A stretch of 64,000 bases of DNA from a virus. Positions 1-7,269 of the stretch are shown in pieces (the stretch's first letter is position 1; every line of letters begins with the position of its first letter). The stretch is taken from IMG/VR virus record IMGVR_UViG_3300032053_000019, positions 34,440 through 98,439 of that record; one strand, given 5' to 3'. Under the pieces are notes generated by a model that searched no databases, was not told the DNA's origin, and worked only from the letters and a program-made list of their open reading frames with translations. A program made the translations under genes and the position numbers.

Positions 1-1
1 C

Positions 2-850
2 CACTTCGTAGTCGGTGATCTTCGCAGTCCAGCGATCTGCGAGAAGGTCACGAAGTATACGGAGTTCGACGAAGTGTATCAGTTGGCCGCTGACATGGGC
101 GGTGCAGGATTCGTCTTCACCGGGGCAAACGACGCAGACATTCTGCACAACAACGCGTTGATCAATCTCAACATGCTAGAGATCACGAGGAAGGCAGGCA
201 TTGGGAAGATTTTCTTTTCCTCGTCCGCCTGCATCTACCCCGAGTATAACCAGACAGATCCGGACAATCCGAAGTGCAACGAAGAGTCTGCTTATCCTGC
301 GGCACCGGACAGTGACTATGGATTCGAGAAACTCTTCTCCGAGCGCCTCTACCTGGCCTACCACAGGAACCACAAGATGGAGGTTCGGATCGCTCGCTAC
401 CATAATATATTCGGACCCGAAGGAACATGGCAGGGCGGGCGGGAGAAGGCGCCTGCGGCATTCTGTAGGAAGATTGCAATGGCTGATGAAGTCGGGACGA
501 TCGAGATGTGGGGGTCTGGCAAGCAGACCAGGTCCTTCCTCTACATTGATGACTGCATTGATGCCACTCGTCGCCTCATGGAATCCGACTTCATGGGTCC
601 CGTCAACATCGGCTCGGAGGAGATGGTTACGATCAGCCAACTCGCTGGCATGATCGCCGAGATCGCAAACAAGTCAGGCATCAATCTCAAGAGTATTCCT
701 GGTCCACTTGGAGTGAACGGACGAAACTCTGACAATGAACTGATCGAGGAGAAGTTGAACTGGCATCCCTTGTATACTTTGTATGCCGGGTTGGTTCCGA
801 CCTACCGTTGGATAGCGGAGCAGGTTCGGCAAGAGGCACTAAAAAAATAG
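2..850 (+). CDS. GDP-mannose 3,5-epimerase-like protein (5' end outside window)
   Basis: The frame is open from base 2, so the true start lies upstream. The protein is an extended short-chain dehydrogenase/reductase that closely resembles plant-type GDP-mannose 3,5-epimerase. It carries AADMGGAGF, the cysteine segment SSSACIYPE, the catalytic YGFEK (YxxxK), GGREKAPAAFCRK, a TRSF segment and a late GRNSDN motif. The family epimerises GDP-D-mannose to GDP-L-galactose or GDP-L-gulose in the cytosol. The Rossmann glycine motif would be in the missing N-terminus. In a phage it most likely supplies or remodels a nucleotide sugar, fitting the glycosyltransferase group at the far end of the window. 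Family assignment is firm; the phage role is inferred. Confidence 0.9.
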   Translation, partial: HFVVGDLRSPAICEKVTKYTEFDEVYQLAADMGGAGFVFTGANDADILHNNALINLNMLEITRKAGIGKIFFSSSACIYPEYNQTDPDNPKCNEESAYPAAPDSDYGFEKLFSERLYLAYHRNHKMEVRIARYHNIFGPEGTWQGGREKAPAAFCRKIAMADEVGTIEMWGSGKQTRSFLYIDDCIDATRRLMESDFMGPVNIGSEEMVTISQLAGMIAEIANKSGINLKSIPGPLGVNGRNSDNELIEEKLNWHPLYTLYAGLVPTYRWIAEQVRQEALKK

Positions 851-858
851 GAGGCAAT

Positions 859-1050
859 ATGCTTTATGAGATCACGGACGGTAAGAAAAAGAAGTGGATT
901 GAGGAGGTGCCCATGCACCTTCTCCGCCTCTCCCGTTGGAAAAAGATCGGTATCTTTTTCAGATTCATTATCGGACTAAAGGGGTACGTTGCAGTGCAGA
1001 CGACCAAGGGCCTGCGCTGGTTCCGCCCCATCCGAAGGAAGAAGAAATGA
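859..1050 (+). CDS. Small basic hypothetical protein (63 aa)
   Basis: The start is ATG 859, eight bases after the epimerase stop and behind a GAGG site. The product is strongly basic, with KKKKW near the start and an RRKKK end, and has a hydrophobic middle (IGIFFRFIIG) that could touch a membrane. It ends in an ATGA overlap with the next gene, so the two are probably translationally coupled. No family was recognised. Confidence 0.6.
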   Translation: MLYEITDGKKKKWIEEVPMHLLRLSRWKKIGIFFRFIIGLKGYVAVQTTKGLRWFRPIRRKKK

Positions 1051-1301
1051 AACTTACCAAGACCTGGGCACTCCGAACTTTGATCACCTATGCCGCAAAG
1101 TGGGCGGCGGGGTGTGGAGTTGGACTTCGTGAAACCCTCACTGAGGAAGATAGGAAAAAGATAGCGGTTGCAGTATTGCTTCTATACAAGGACGCTTATC
1201 GAAGGGATCCATGCCCCAGTGATCTATTCAATCTTGGCCTTTCTTCATGTGAGGAGTTTCTAGTTGGGGCAATAAAGGAACTGCGGGAAAAGGAGAAATG
1301 A
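1047..1301 (+). CDS. Hypothetical protein (84 aa)
   Basis: ATG 1047 overlaps the previous stop (ATGA). The protein looks mostly helical, with an Ala/Gly-rich N-terminal half and a charged C-terminus (KELREKEK). No motif was recognised. Codon use matches neighbouring phage genes. Confidence 0.6.
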   Translation: MKLTKTWALRTLITYAAKWAAGCGVGLRETLTEEDRKKIAVAVLLLYKDAYRRDPCPSDLFNLGLSSCEEFLVGAIKELREKEK

Positions 1302-1303
1302 TC

Positions 1304-1786
1304 ATGGGACGTAAAAGAAAGTGGGGCGTTCAGGAAGTAACTGAGACAGTTGCGGTTGCAACAACTAGTGCCTTTAGTTGGATAGATAAACTTCGTCAAG
1401 AGATGAAGGAGTGGCGAGACCGTATGACCAAAAAGTTTCCTGTCGATGATCCTCGTTATCATAATGTGAAGTGGATTCATCAGGTTTTGGAACACGAGTA
1501 TGACAATCTTCGCATGCTATCCTTTGACCATCTATCCCGGAGACTCAAAGAAAAGGAAATAACTTTTTCTGAAAATCGAAAGGCGGCACCGTCAAGACGG
1601 CAACAAGTACTTTATGCTGTTACTCGTTTGCAGAATGTCTTGCTGATGATCAAAAAGGACCGACAGGAAAAGCCAGTTAACTTTGAGGGACTTGATCGAG
1701 CGACAGAATGGATATTGAATGAACTCCCAAAAAGCATTCGTGCCTTGGATTCCATCGACTTTCCTAGGCGCTTTGAGGGAATATGA
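1304..1786 (+). CDS. Hypothetical protein (160 aa)
   Basis: Two in-frame ATGs exist, 1298 and 1304. ATG 1304 is preferred because it sits eight bases after AGGAG (1291-1295), while 1298 is only two bases away. The stop-start junction reads TGATCATG, a junction that recurs elsewhere in the window. The product is basic and helical, with a tryptophan-rich N-terminal third. No family was recognised. Confidence 0.6.
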   Translation: MGRKRKWGVQEVTETVAVATTSAFSWIDKLRQEMKEWRDRMTKKFPVDDPRYHNVKWIHQVLEHEYDNLRMLSFDHLSRRLKEKEITFSENRKAAPSRRQQVLYAVTRLQNVLLMIKKDRQEKPVNFEGLDRATEWILNELPKSIRALDSIDFPRRFEGI

Positions 1787-1812
1787 GATTCATCGAAAAA
1801 AAATATTTTCAG

Positions 1813-1848
1813 ATTTTCTATTCGTTTGGTATTAATAAGATAGAAAAT
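1813..1848. repeat. 9-bp inverted repeat in AT-rich leader
   Basis: ATTTTCTAT (1813-1821) and ATAGAAAAT (1840-1848) are perfect inverted copies separated by 18 bases. They lie in a 157-base AT-rich gap just upstream of the promoter at 1877. This could be a regulator binding site or a weak transcript-end hairpin. There is no adjacent T-run of terminator type. Confidence 0.4.
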
Positions 1849-1876
1849 GAAAAACCTCGTTTTTGAGTATACGGTA

Positions 1877-1905
1877 TTGACACTTAGAAAACAATGCTAT
1901 ATAAT
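1877..1905 (+). promoter_or_regulatory. Sigma-70-type promoter P1
   Basis: A perfect TTGACA (1877-1882) and a perfect TATAAT (1900-1905) are spaced by 17 bp. Transcription would begin near 1912, upstream of the gene at 1944. The first 12 bases (TTGACACTTAGA) and the block ATGCTATATAAT recur in the promoter at 52838. Confidence 0.85.
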
Positions 1906-1943
1906 AATGATGAGAATGAATGATTGCTCAGAGGAGGCAAAGT

Positions 1944-2384
1944 ATGAGCATCGTAGACAATGAGTTCGAAGCGGTACTTGATGAGTACCTCTTCAAAAAC
2001 TCAGGCGATCATTGGATCGCATCATTCGGATCGGATCTCCATCTCATCGTCAAAGTCGATGAGGTGAAGAAGGCAGTCATCCTTTTGAATGAGCGGTTCC
2101 AACTAACTGAGGTGATCAAGCACCCTCGGAGTAAGGACTTCGAGCGGCGCTTCTCCAACAAACTCAACCGAATGAAGAACAAGATCACCAAACTTCTTCG
2201 GGCGGAAAAGAAAGCGAAGCACATTGAGGCCAGACAGATCGTGTTGAGTACGAAGTATCAAAGCAACACTGAACGTTGTTCCCGGTGCAACCATACCTTC
2301 CCGTACGATGAGTTGACGATTGATCATAGTCGTACAGCGCAGTTGATCTGCGAACCATGTTATGCCAAGGAGTATAAGAAGTGA
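1944..2384 (+). CDS. Zinc-ribbon/HNH-like hypothetical protein (146 aa)
   Basis: ATG 1944 is chosen over ATG 1920 because a strong GAGGAGG lies just upstream of it. It is the first gene behind promoter P1. The C-terminal third has CSRC, then a DH pair (TIDHS), then CEPC. This is the layout of a zinc-bound HNH-like fold, but the central catalytic histidines are not clear, so nuclease activity is uncertain. The middle is a basic helical stretch. It could equally be a zinc-ribbon DNA-binding protein. Confidence 0.65.
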   Translation: MSIVDNEFEAVLDEYLFKNSGDHWIASFGSDLHLIVKVDEVKKAVILLNERFQLTEVIKHPRSKDFERRFSNKLNRMKNKITKLLRAEKKAKHIEARQIVLSTKYQSNTERCSRCNHTFPYDELTIDHSRTAQLICEPCYAKEYKK

Positions 2385-2890
2385 TCGTCCACAACGCTAC
2401 CAGGATTCCCACCAAGATCCTATTGCCTGTCCTCCGAGCCGCCAAGACGGCAGTGGGATCAGTACCTACCAAAGTGGCCGTACTGATCAAGTGGGGCGCT
2501 CACGTTCACGGACTTGCCAATGACTATTCCATGGTGCGTGAGAACGTGATGGGCAAAAAGTGGGACGAGACAAAGCCACACAAGTATATTCCGTGTCAGG
2601 GCTTCATCACTCTCTACCTTCCTTATGACTGGGATCCATTGTTTACAGCACGCAGTTTCTTTTCTACAGCGTCTCATGAGTTCAAGCATGTTAAGGACTT
2701 CAAGGAGCATAAGTACTTTGGTAAATACAATCGTAACTGGAGGAACCGCCCTCATGAGAAACGAGCGATCCGAACTGCCAAGGGGGTCATGGCCAAGTTT
2801 GATCAAGGCCGCCGGCCTGACTGGCAAGATGCGGTGATCAATTTGGGAATAGCATTAGAAGAGTTGCAAAAAATAAGGAGGCAACCATGA
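2381..2890 (+). CDS. Putative zinc metallopeptidase-like protein (HEFKH)
   Basis: It starts in a four-base overlap with the previous stop. Residues near 103-107 read HEFKH, matching the HExxH zinc-protease signature, and a downstream glutamate in RPHEKRA could be the third ligand. The rest has no recognised domain and no signal peptide, so it would act in the cytosol. A second unrelated HExxH protein is encoded at 50378. The peptidase assignment rests on the motif alone. Confidence 0.55.
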   Translation: MIVHNATRIPTKILLPVLRAAKTAVGSVPTKVAVLIKWGAHVHGLANDYSMVRENVMGKKWDETKPHKYIPCQGFITLYLPYDWDPLFTARSFFSTASHEFKHVKDFKEHKYFGKYNRNWRNRPHEKRAIRTAKGVMAKFDQGRRPDWQDAVINLGIALEELQKIRRQP

Positions 2891-3174
2891 TCATTGAACT
2901 TCGTAAGACGTACAGGATCAAAGGAAACTCGTCGTACTTCAAGGAGAAGTACGCGACTTCCAATCCTTTGATCATCATTGAGGGACCAGCCGAAACCGTC
3001 TTCGGCAGTGGTATACATCTGGCCTCAATGAGTGGCAACTGGGCCGCCCGCCTCTTCCTGGAGCGGGTGGTGGCCGAAGATCCCCCAGGCAAGACAGCCT
3101 ACTACGGTCACGAGGTGGTTACGGGCCTGGGGGAGTGCGTGTTCGATGAGGAACTAGAGGAGGTGACTCAGTGA
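2887..3174 (+). CDS. Hypothetical protein (95 aa)
   Basis: ATG 2887 follows AGGAGG closely and overlaps the previous stop. The product is mixed alpha/beta in appearance with an acidic C-terminus (FDEELEEVTQ). No family was recognised. The next gene begins inside its stop codon, consistent with one coupled transcript. Confidence 0.6.
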   Translation: MIIELRKTYRIKGNSSYFKEKYATSNPLIIIEGPAETVFGSGIHLASMSGNWAARLFLERVVAEDPPGKTAYYGHEVVTGLGECVFDEELEEVTQ

Positions 3175-3473
3175 GAACCTGGAAGAAAAAGTTTCAGCAG
3201 TATTGCTGGGATCTGATCATCTATCGGATCTATCGGGAGGGACTCAAGTTCAAAGCAGACAATGTAAAGAAGGTAGCATCGAAGGTTAGTCTGACCACCG
3301 GCTACCTGCACATGATCATTCGTTCCGGACGAGATGGATTCAAGCCAGATTGCTCTACTATCCATCAGATTCTGGAGAAGTATGATCCTGTCGAAGATAC
3401 AAGGTTCATGTTCCATCCGAAAAACATCTGGTCCCGAACCAGAGCACGGAAGGAAGGAGCTGGGCTCAGATGA
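3171..3473 (+). CDS. Hypothetical basic protein, HTH-like (100 aa)
   Basis: The GTG start at 3171 overlaps the previous stop. The protein is basic, and its middle (NVKKVASKVSLTTGYLHMII) has the spacing of a helix-turn-helix. A DNA-binding role is possible but not shown. Confidence 0.5.
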   Translation: MRTWKKKFQQYCWDLIIYRIYREGLKFKADNVKKVASKVSLTTGYLHMIIRSGRDGFKPDCSTIHQILEKYDPVEDTRFMFHPKNIWSRTRARKEGAGLR

Positions 3474-3862
3474 AAACCATCCCGATCAGTAAGTTCGGAA
3501 AGGACCACTGGTCACTCCTGGCCTACATCGGGTGCCGGTGCGTGGACAATGAAGGCACCTTGAACAAGGAGCATCTTCGGGTCAATATCAAGACCCATCC
3601 TCAGCACAGTCACCGGGGAACCCAGAATTTCCTTGATGTGTTTCCCTATCCCACACGTCTTGCTGAAGGAAAGATCGCCGCTAAGGGGCATGACGATTGG
3701 GATTGCTTGGACGATCTCGAGAAGGCTGGCTTGATCAAGCTACATGGTACGGGACTCAATCCCGTTTATGCCATGACAGTCAAGGGGTGGGAGGTGGATA
3801 GTCAGATCCGCCAATTCAAAGCCACCGGTGGTACCTTCGCGACCTTCAAGTATGAGGAGTGA
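3470..3862 (+). CDS. Hypothetical protein, possible winged-helix (130 aa)
   Basis: ATG 3470 overlaps the previous stop. The C-terminal part (LDDLEKAGLIKLHG, then VYAMTVKGWEV) resembles the wing region of small winged-helix proteins. A His-rich segment (HPQHSHRG) lies in the middle. Function is unknown. Confidence 0.6.
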   Translation: MKTIPISKFGKDHWSLLAYIGCRCVDNEGTLNKEHLRVNIKTHPQHSHRGTQNFLDVFPYPTRLAEGKIAAKGHDDWDCLDDLEKAGLIKLHGTGLNPVYAMTVKGWEVDSQIRQFKATGGTFATFKYEE

Positions 3863-3864
3863 TC

Positions 3865-4068
3865 ATGCTCCCCGTTGATCAATTAGGCGGACTGGCCGGG
3901 ATCCCACAAGGGTCACGATGGGAGTTCCTGGGCGATCTCAAGACTCGGCAGATGAGCTATCCTATACATCCTCTCTGCCGCGCCTGCGCCAGCGACTGCA
4001 AGGTTCACGACGCCAAGGGGCTGATCGTGTTCGTCTGCCATGCCTTTAAGAAACCTAACCATAGATAA
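3865..4068 (+). CDS. Small Cys-containing hypothetical protein (67 aa)
   Basis: ATG 3865 is preferred over GTG 3859 because GAGGAG sits five bases upstream, and the junction is again TGATCATG. Four cysteines (CRACASDC and a later C) could bind a metal. No family was recognised. Confidence 0.55.
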   Translation: MLPVDQLGGLAGIPQGSRWEFLGDLKTRQMSYPIHPLCRACASDCKVHDAKGLIVFVCHAFKKPNHR

Positions 4069-4164
4069 AGGGGAATGGTGGAGAAGTGACAAAGGCAAAG
4101 ACATCCGAAAGGATAATCAACTCATCATCACCAATCCACCATTCCTATTTTTTAAAGAAATCTC

Positions 4165-4193
4165 TTGATTTTTGTTTTGAGTTGACTTATAAT
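4165..4193 (+). promoter_or_regulatory. Sigma-70-type promoter P2
   Basis: TTGATT (4165-4170) and TATAAT (4188-4193) are separated by 17 bp in an AT-rich gap. Transcription would start near 4200, just ahead of the short reading frame at 4220 and the helicase gene. The rest of the gap 4069-4164 shows nothing convincing. Confidence 0.7.
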
Positions 4194-4219
4194 TATGACT
4201 CAATGAGGAAGGAGGCACG

Positions 4220-4330
4220 ATGTCAGTCCTATTAAGTATCACCGCTAATGCGGAATTGACTTTCTCATCTTTGCCTCCTCAGGGATTGCTCGTGCCTCCT
4301 ATCCTTCCTTTTCTTCGGAGTATAGTGTGA
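4220..4330 (+). CDS. Short leader-type peptide (36 aa) upstream of helicase
   Basis: ATG 4220 has a strong AAGGAGG site and follows promoter P2. The peptide is hydrophobic and Leu/Pro-rich. Its TGA stop overlaps the GTG start of the helicase (GTGA at 4327-4330), so translating this peptide would bring ribosomes to a helicase start that has no good site of its own. A leader role is inferred. Confidence 0.5.
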   Translation: MSVLLSITANAELTFSSLPPQGLLVPPILPFLRSIV

Positions 4331-5736
4331 CCTATAAGATCACTCTCGGCAACGTCTTCTCAGAAATGAATGACTACCCAACGGAACTGGAGCAAAGACT
4401 TGCTATTGCCCATCCCAATTTTTGGTTTAGTCCACAATACAAAATGCATGTATGGGACGGGAAAACCCACTTCCTTAAACTAACTCCGACAGTTCACTTC
4501 CCCACGGGTCTCCTTTTCATCGTGGAGGAGTTCCTCAAAGAGAAGGGTCTGGACTATGAACTCATTGATCCTCGCATGCCGATCAAGTATTCCGATGGCA
4601 TGTTAGCTCCAGTTTCCCCCGATCTACTGAATGGTATTACCCTCCGGGAGTATCAGATTACCGCGATTGAGGAAGCAATCCGAAAAAGGCGGGGCGTTCT
4701 TGAACTGCCCACCGGGTCAGGCAAGACCGAAGTAGCCGCAGGTATCATTAAACTCCTTAATCGGCCCACACTCTTTTTGGTACACACGCAGGACCTCTTA
4801 CATCAGACCGCCGAACGATTCACCAACCGCCTTGACATTCCGATTGGCAAGATCGGGGATGGTGAATACGATATAGAAAAACGATGCGTTGTTGCGACCA
4901 TTCAATCTTGCCATGCCCGCCTCAAGTCGAAGGAACAAGACAAGCGAACTGAGATAAAACAATTACTGGAGCGGGCCGAAGTAGTCTTCCAGGACGAAGT
5001 GCACCACGCCAGCGCGAGTACGTGGTACAGCATCGGTCAGAAAACCTTGTCGGCAAGGTTCCGATTCGGATTGTCCGGAACTGTCCTTCGCCGAGACGAA
5101 CTTTCAAACATGAAGATGTTAGCTCTCTTCGGTGAACCGATCTATACTAAACGGACAATGGACTTAGTTGACGATGGATATCTAAGCAAGATTCAGATCA
5201 CTATGATTGATAATCCTGAAGTGGTAGAGGGTACTTCCTGGTCGGACATTTACTTAAACGGTATTGTCAAGTCTGAGTCCCGGAATAAGATGATAGTTGA
5301 TCAAGCCGAGACGGCTTTCCGAGAGAATAAACGAGTTCTACTACTGATTAGGTATATTGATCATGGAAAGACCCTAACTCGTCTGCTTAACGAGCAGAGG
5401 AGTATTCCTACCGTATTCTTGAGTGGACAAAGTGGACGTGATGATCGTAAGGAGCGAAAAGAAGAGTTTAATGAGAATGGAAACTTCATTTTAATTGCCA
5501 GTACAATTTATGATGAAGGGATTGATCTCCCCGAAGTGAATGTCTTAATCATAGCCTCTGGTGGATTAAGTGAAGTCAAAACAATACAAAGAGTAGGACG
5601 TGGTTTGAGAAAGAAGAAGGATGGTTCAACTCTTCAAGTCTTTGACTTTGAGGATAGTTCGGATTATTTGATCAAGCATTCGAAGGAGCGCAAACAAGTT
5701 TATATTCAGGAAGGATTCTTAGGTGTGGACGAGTAA
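4327..5736 (+). CDS. UvsW-like SF2 DNA helicase
   Basis: This is a 469-residue superfamily 2 helicase. Walker A is PTGSGKT at 128-134, motif II DEVHH at 223-227, motif III SGT at 250-252 and motif VI QRVGRGLR at 421-428. The N-terminal ~100 residues resemble the DNA-binding part of phage UvsW/RadD-type helicases. The family unwinds branched DNA (R-loops, stalled forks) and helps switch from origin- to recombination-dependent replication. The start is GTG 4327, coupled to the leader peptide. Its last codons form the left arm of the first hairpin of the array at 5722. Confidence 0.92.
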   Translation: MTYKITLGNVFSEMNDYPTELEQRLAIAHPNFWFSPQYKMHVWDGKTHFLKLTPTVHFPTGLLFIVEEFLKEKGLDYELIDPRMPIKYSDGMLAPVSPDLLNGITLREYQITAIEEAIRKRRGVLELPTGSGKTEVAAGIIKLLNRPTLFLVHTQDLLHQTAERFTNRLDIPIGKIGDGEYDIEKRCVVATIQSCHARLKSKEQDKRTEIKQLLERAEVVFQDEVHHASASTWYSIGQKTLSARFRFGLSGTVLRRDELSNMKMLALFGEPIYTKRTMDLVDDGYLSKIQITMIDNPEVVEGTSWSDIYLNGIVKSESRNKMIVDQAETAFRENKRVLLLIRYIDHGKTLTRLLNEQRSIPTVFLSGQSGRDDRKERKEEFNENGNFILIASTIYDEGIDLPEVNVLIIASGGLSEVKTIQRVGRGLRKKKDGSTLQVFDFEDSSDYLIKHSKERKQVYIQEGFLGVDE

Positions 5737-5792
5737 GATACTGGCAAGAGCGTCCTTAAGGACCAAGGTAGATTCGTCTGCTCGTCCACTTC
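5722..5792 (+). repeat. Array hairpin unit A (71 nt)
   Basis: The left arm 5722-5735 pairs with 5779-5792 at 13 of 14 positions. The core GTGGACGAG/CTCGTCCAC is perfect. The arms enclose exactly 43 bases (5736-5778) that begin AGA and end GTC. The left arm overlaps the helicase stop codon. Inside the loop GTCC TTAA GGAC can form a small hairpin. This is the first of seven like-sized units around the IS110 recombinase. Confidence 0.7.
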
Positions 5793-5803
5793 CTTTGTAT
5801 AAT

Positions 5804-5880
5804 CAAAGACGAGTTAATGATCAAGGGAATGAACACCCCCAGTGGCATGAGTCGGACCAGTCGTTAACTCGTCCGCTTTG
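5804..5880 (+). repeat. Array hairpin unit B
   Basis: GACGAGTTAA (5808-5817) pairs perfectly with TTAACTCGTC (5864-5873). The stem extends outward as CAAA/TTTG (5804-5807/5877-5880) past a three-base bulge. The loop is 44 bases if closed at the T-G pair 5818/5863, or 38 if three further inner pairs form. A TTTGTATAAT-like spacer precedes it. Confidence 0.65.
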
Positions 5881-5892
5881 CATACGAGAACG

Positions 5893-5963
5893 AAGAGGGG
5901 TTGGTAAGTCAAATAGAGCATCAGCTTTTGCGTTAAAGACTGGAACAACTACTAATCCTTTCT
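5893..5963 (+). repeat. Array hairpin unit C (71 nt)
   Basis: Arms 5893-5906 and 5950-5963 pair at 13 of 14 positions, several as G-T wobbles. The loop (5907-5949) is exactly 43 bases and starts AGTCAA, as in unit D. It ends just before the ribosome binding site (AAGGA, 5976-5980) of the recombinase. Confidence 0.6.
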
Positions 5964-5986
5964 CTTCCATTTTATAAGGAGTTACT

Positions 5987-7105
5987 ATGAGTATCTATGC
6001 CATTGATTGGCACACGAAGAAAGAGATTCCAATTTATGACGGGAAGAAGATCAAGAAGATTCCGAACTCCCCTTTCTCTATTGCCGAATGGGCAAAGGGA
6101 CTTGAAAAGAGAAAGCATATCTTTCTCTTTGAGGCTGGTGGCGGTGACTTCATGAAGATTCTTCTTCACCGTCAAGGGCATACTGTCCTCACCATGCCTG
6201 GTATACATACGAAGCAGTTTCGTGATCGCATTGATGTTGAGAAGACAGACGATACGGACGTGTCACTGATCTACGAATTATATACAAAGTGGGTGGAGGA
6301 GACAGTGGGTCGAGCATCTTCGGGGACAACCGTCCGGTCATCTTCCCACCCACTTTCCTTTTACCCCTTCTCCGAACTGGACTGCACCATCTCATCACTT
6401 CGACTTTTTGTTCGTCGACGCGACTTGGTTCAGGAAGAACGGATACGAGAGAACAACCGGGCTCTGATCTTCAACCTGACCTACTCTCTAACGAACACAC
6501 CAAAGAAAGAAATTGATAAAGTTCAGGAACTTCAAAAGACACGAGTTGAGGATTATAAAAAGGAAGAGGCAAGTCTGACCAAGCAGGTCAATCGTATGCT
6601 AGGCACTCTACCAATCTGGACTGACAAGTGGAAAAAGATCAAGGGGTTTGGCCCTAACATTGTTGGGGGTTTGATCGCCGAACTTGGTAGATGCCAAGCT
6701 CAGACCAGGGCCCAGGTGCGAATGTTCACCAGTATGGTTCCTCGTGAAGCGAATCTTACTGAGAGTGGAAAGCGTCGGCGCAACTCGAATCGTATTCGTG
6801 GGTTGCTATATGATGCAGTTGAGCAGATCATCAAGCAGAAGACTCCGGGGTGGAATGAATGGTACTACAGGTTAAAGGAAAAGTATGCCTCACTTCATCC
6901 TGACTGGTCCAAGGGCAAGGTGGATAACTATGCCCGTCGTGTGCTGAAGACACAACTGGCCATTGAATTCTGGTCTGATCTTCGGCACTATGGTATGTTG
7001 CCAAACAGTGGGGGAGTTAGTGTGACAAACAAACTTACGGTTTCAAAACTAAGAGTTTCCTCATCCGCCTCCTCCTCCCTTTCTTCTACCGAGGCACAAG
7101 TATGA
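5987..7105 (+). CDS. IS110-family (DEDD) transposase/recombinase
   Basis: This 372-residue protein has both IS110 domains. The N-terminal RuvC-like DEDD domain shows D7 (AIDWH), E49 (FEAGGG), D88 and D91 (KTDDTD). The C-terminal Transposase_20 domain shows IKGFGPNIVGGLIAELG (218-234) followed by ESG, whose S260 aligns with the catalytic serine of IS621. All five expected catalytic residues are therefore present. IS110 enzymes recombine DNA guided by a bridge RNA encoded at the element's end. The linker after D91 is longer than in IS621 and contains a Ser-rich stretch (RASSGTTVRSSS) encoded by hairpin unit G. The C-terminal 30 residues are a Ser-rich tail. It has ATG 5987 with AAGGA upstream. 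Three hairpins precede and three follow the gene. Confidence 0.88.
   Translation: MSIYAIDWHTKKEIPIYDGKKIKKIPNSPFSIAEWAKGLEKRKHIFLFEAGGGDFMKILLHRQGHTVLTMPGIHTKQFRDRIDVEKTDDTDVSLIYELYTKWVEETVGRASSGTTVRSSSHPLSFYPFSELDCTISSLRLFVRRRDLVQEERIRENNRALIFNLTYSLTNTPKKEIDKVQELQKTRVEDYKKEEASLTKQVNRMLGTLPIWTDKWKKIKGFGPNIVGGLIAELGRCQAQTRAQVRMFTSMVPREANLTESGKRRRNSNRIRGLLYDAVEQIIKQKTPGWNEWYYRLKEKYASLHPDWSKGKVDNYARRVLKTQLAIEFWSDLRHYGMLPNSGGVSVTNKLTVSKLRVSSSASSSLSSTEAQV
6286..6356 (+). repeat. Array hairpin unit G inside the IS110 gene (71 nt)
   Basis: AAAGTGGGTGG (6286-6296) is perfectly complementary to CCACCCACTTT (6346-6356). With two further G-T pairs and one A-C mismatch the arms are 14 nt and the loop 6300-6342 is exactly 43 nt, starting AGACA and ending ATC like units E and F. 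It encodes the extra linker of the recombinase, so it appears to be a unit inserted in frame. Confidence 0.6.
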
Positions 7106-7174
7106 TCAAGATTGGTAAGTCAATGACACTTTCGTCCTACGAGATAGACGCAGTATCGGCTACCAATCTTGATC
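7104..7174 (+). repeat. Array hairpin unit D (71 nt)
   Basis: GATCAAGATTGGTA (7104-7117) and TACCAATCTTGATC (7161-7174) form a perfect 14-bp stem around exactly 43 bases (AGTCAA...GGC). The left arm begins within the recombinase stop codon. Confidence 0.8.
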
Positions 7175-7186
7175 TCTTTTGTAAAC

Positions 7187-7257
7187 AAGATGGGTTGGAA
7201 AGACAAGGGAGTTTCCATTTCTTTAAACATGGTGTAGCGCATCTTCTAATCCATCTT
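7187..7257 (+). repeat. Array hairpin unit E (71 nt)
   Basis: Arms 7187-7200 and 7244-7257 pair at all 14 positions, two as G-T wobbles, around exactly 43 bases (AGACAA...ATC). It starts 83 bases after unit D, with a 12-base spacer TCTTTTGTAAAC. Confidence 0.78.
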
Positions 7258-7269
7258 TTCTCTGCTAAC

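Noticed and set aside
4086-4232. 48-residue GTG frame across promoter P2
   Set aside because: It runs through a good promoter and into the leader peptide, and its ribosome site is badly spaced.
5798-5803. TATAAT in the A-B spacer
   Set aside because: No matching -35 box at 16-18 bp; it may only reflect the spacer motif of the hairpin array.
5723-5977. 84-residue frame between helicase and IS110 gene
   Set aside because: It is built from hairpin units A-C, has no family resemblance, and overlaps the helicase end without a suitable start signal.
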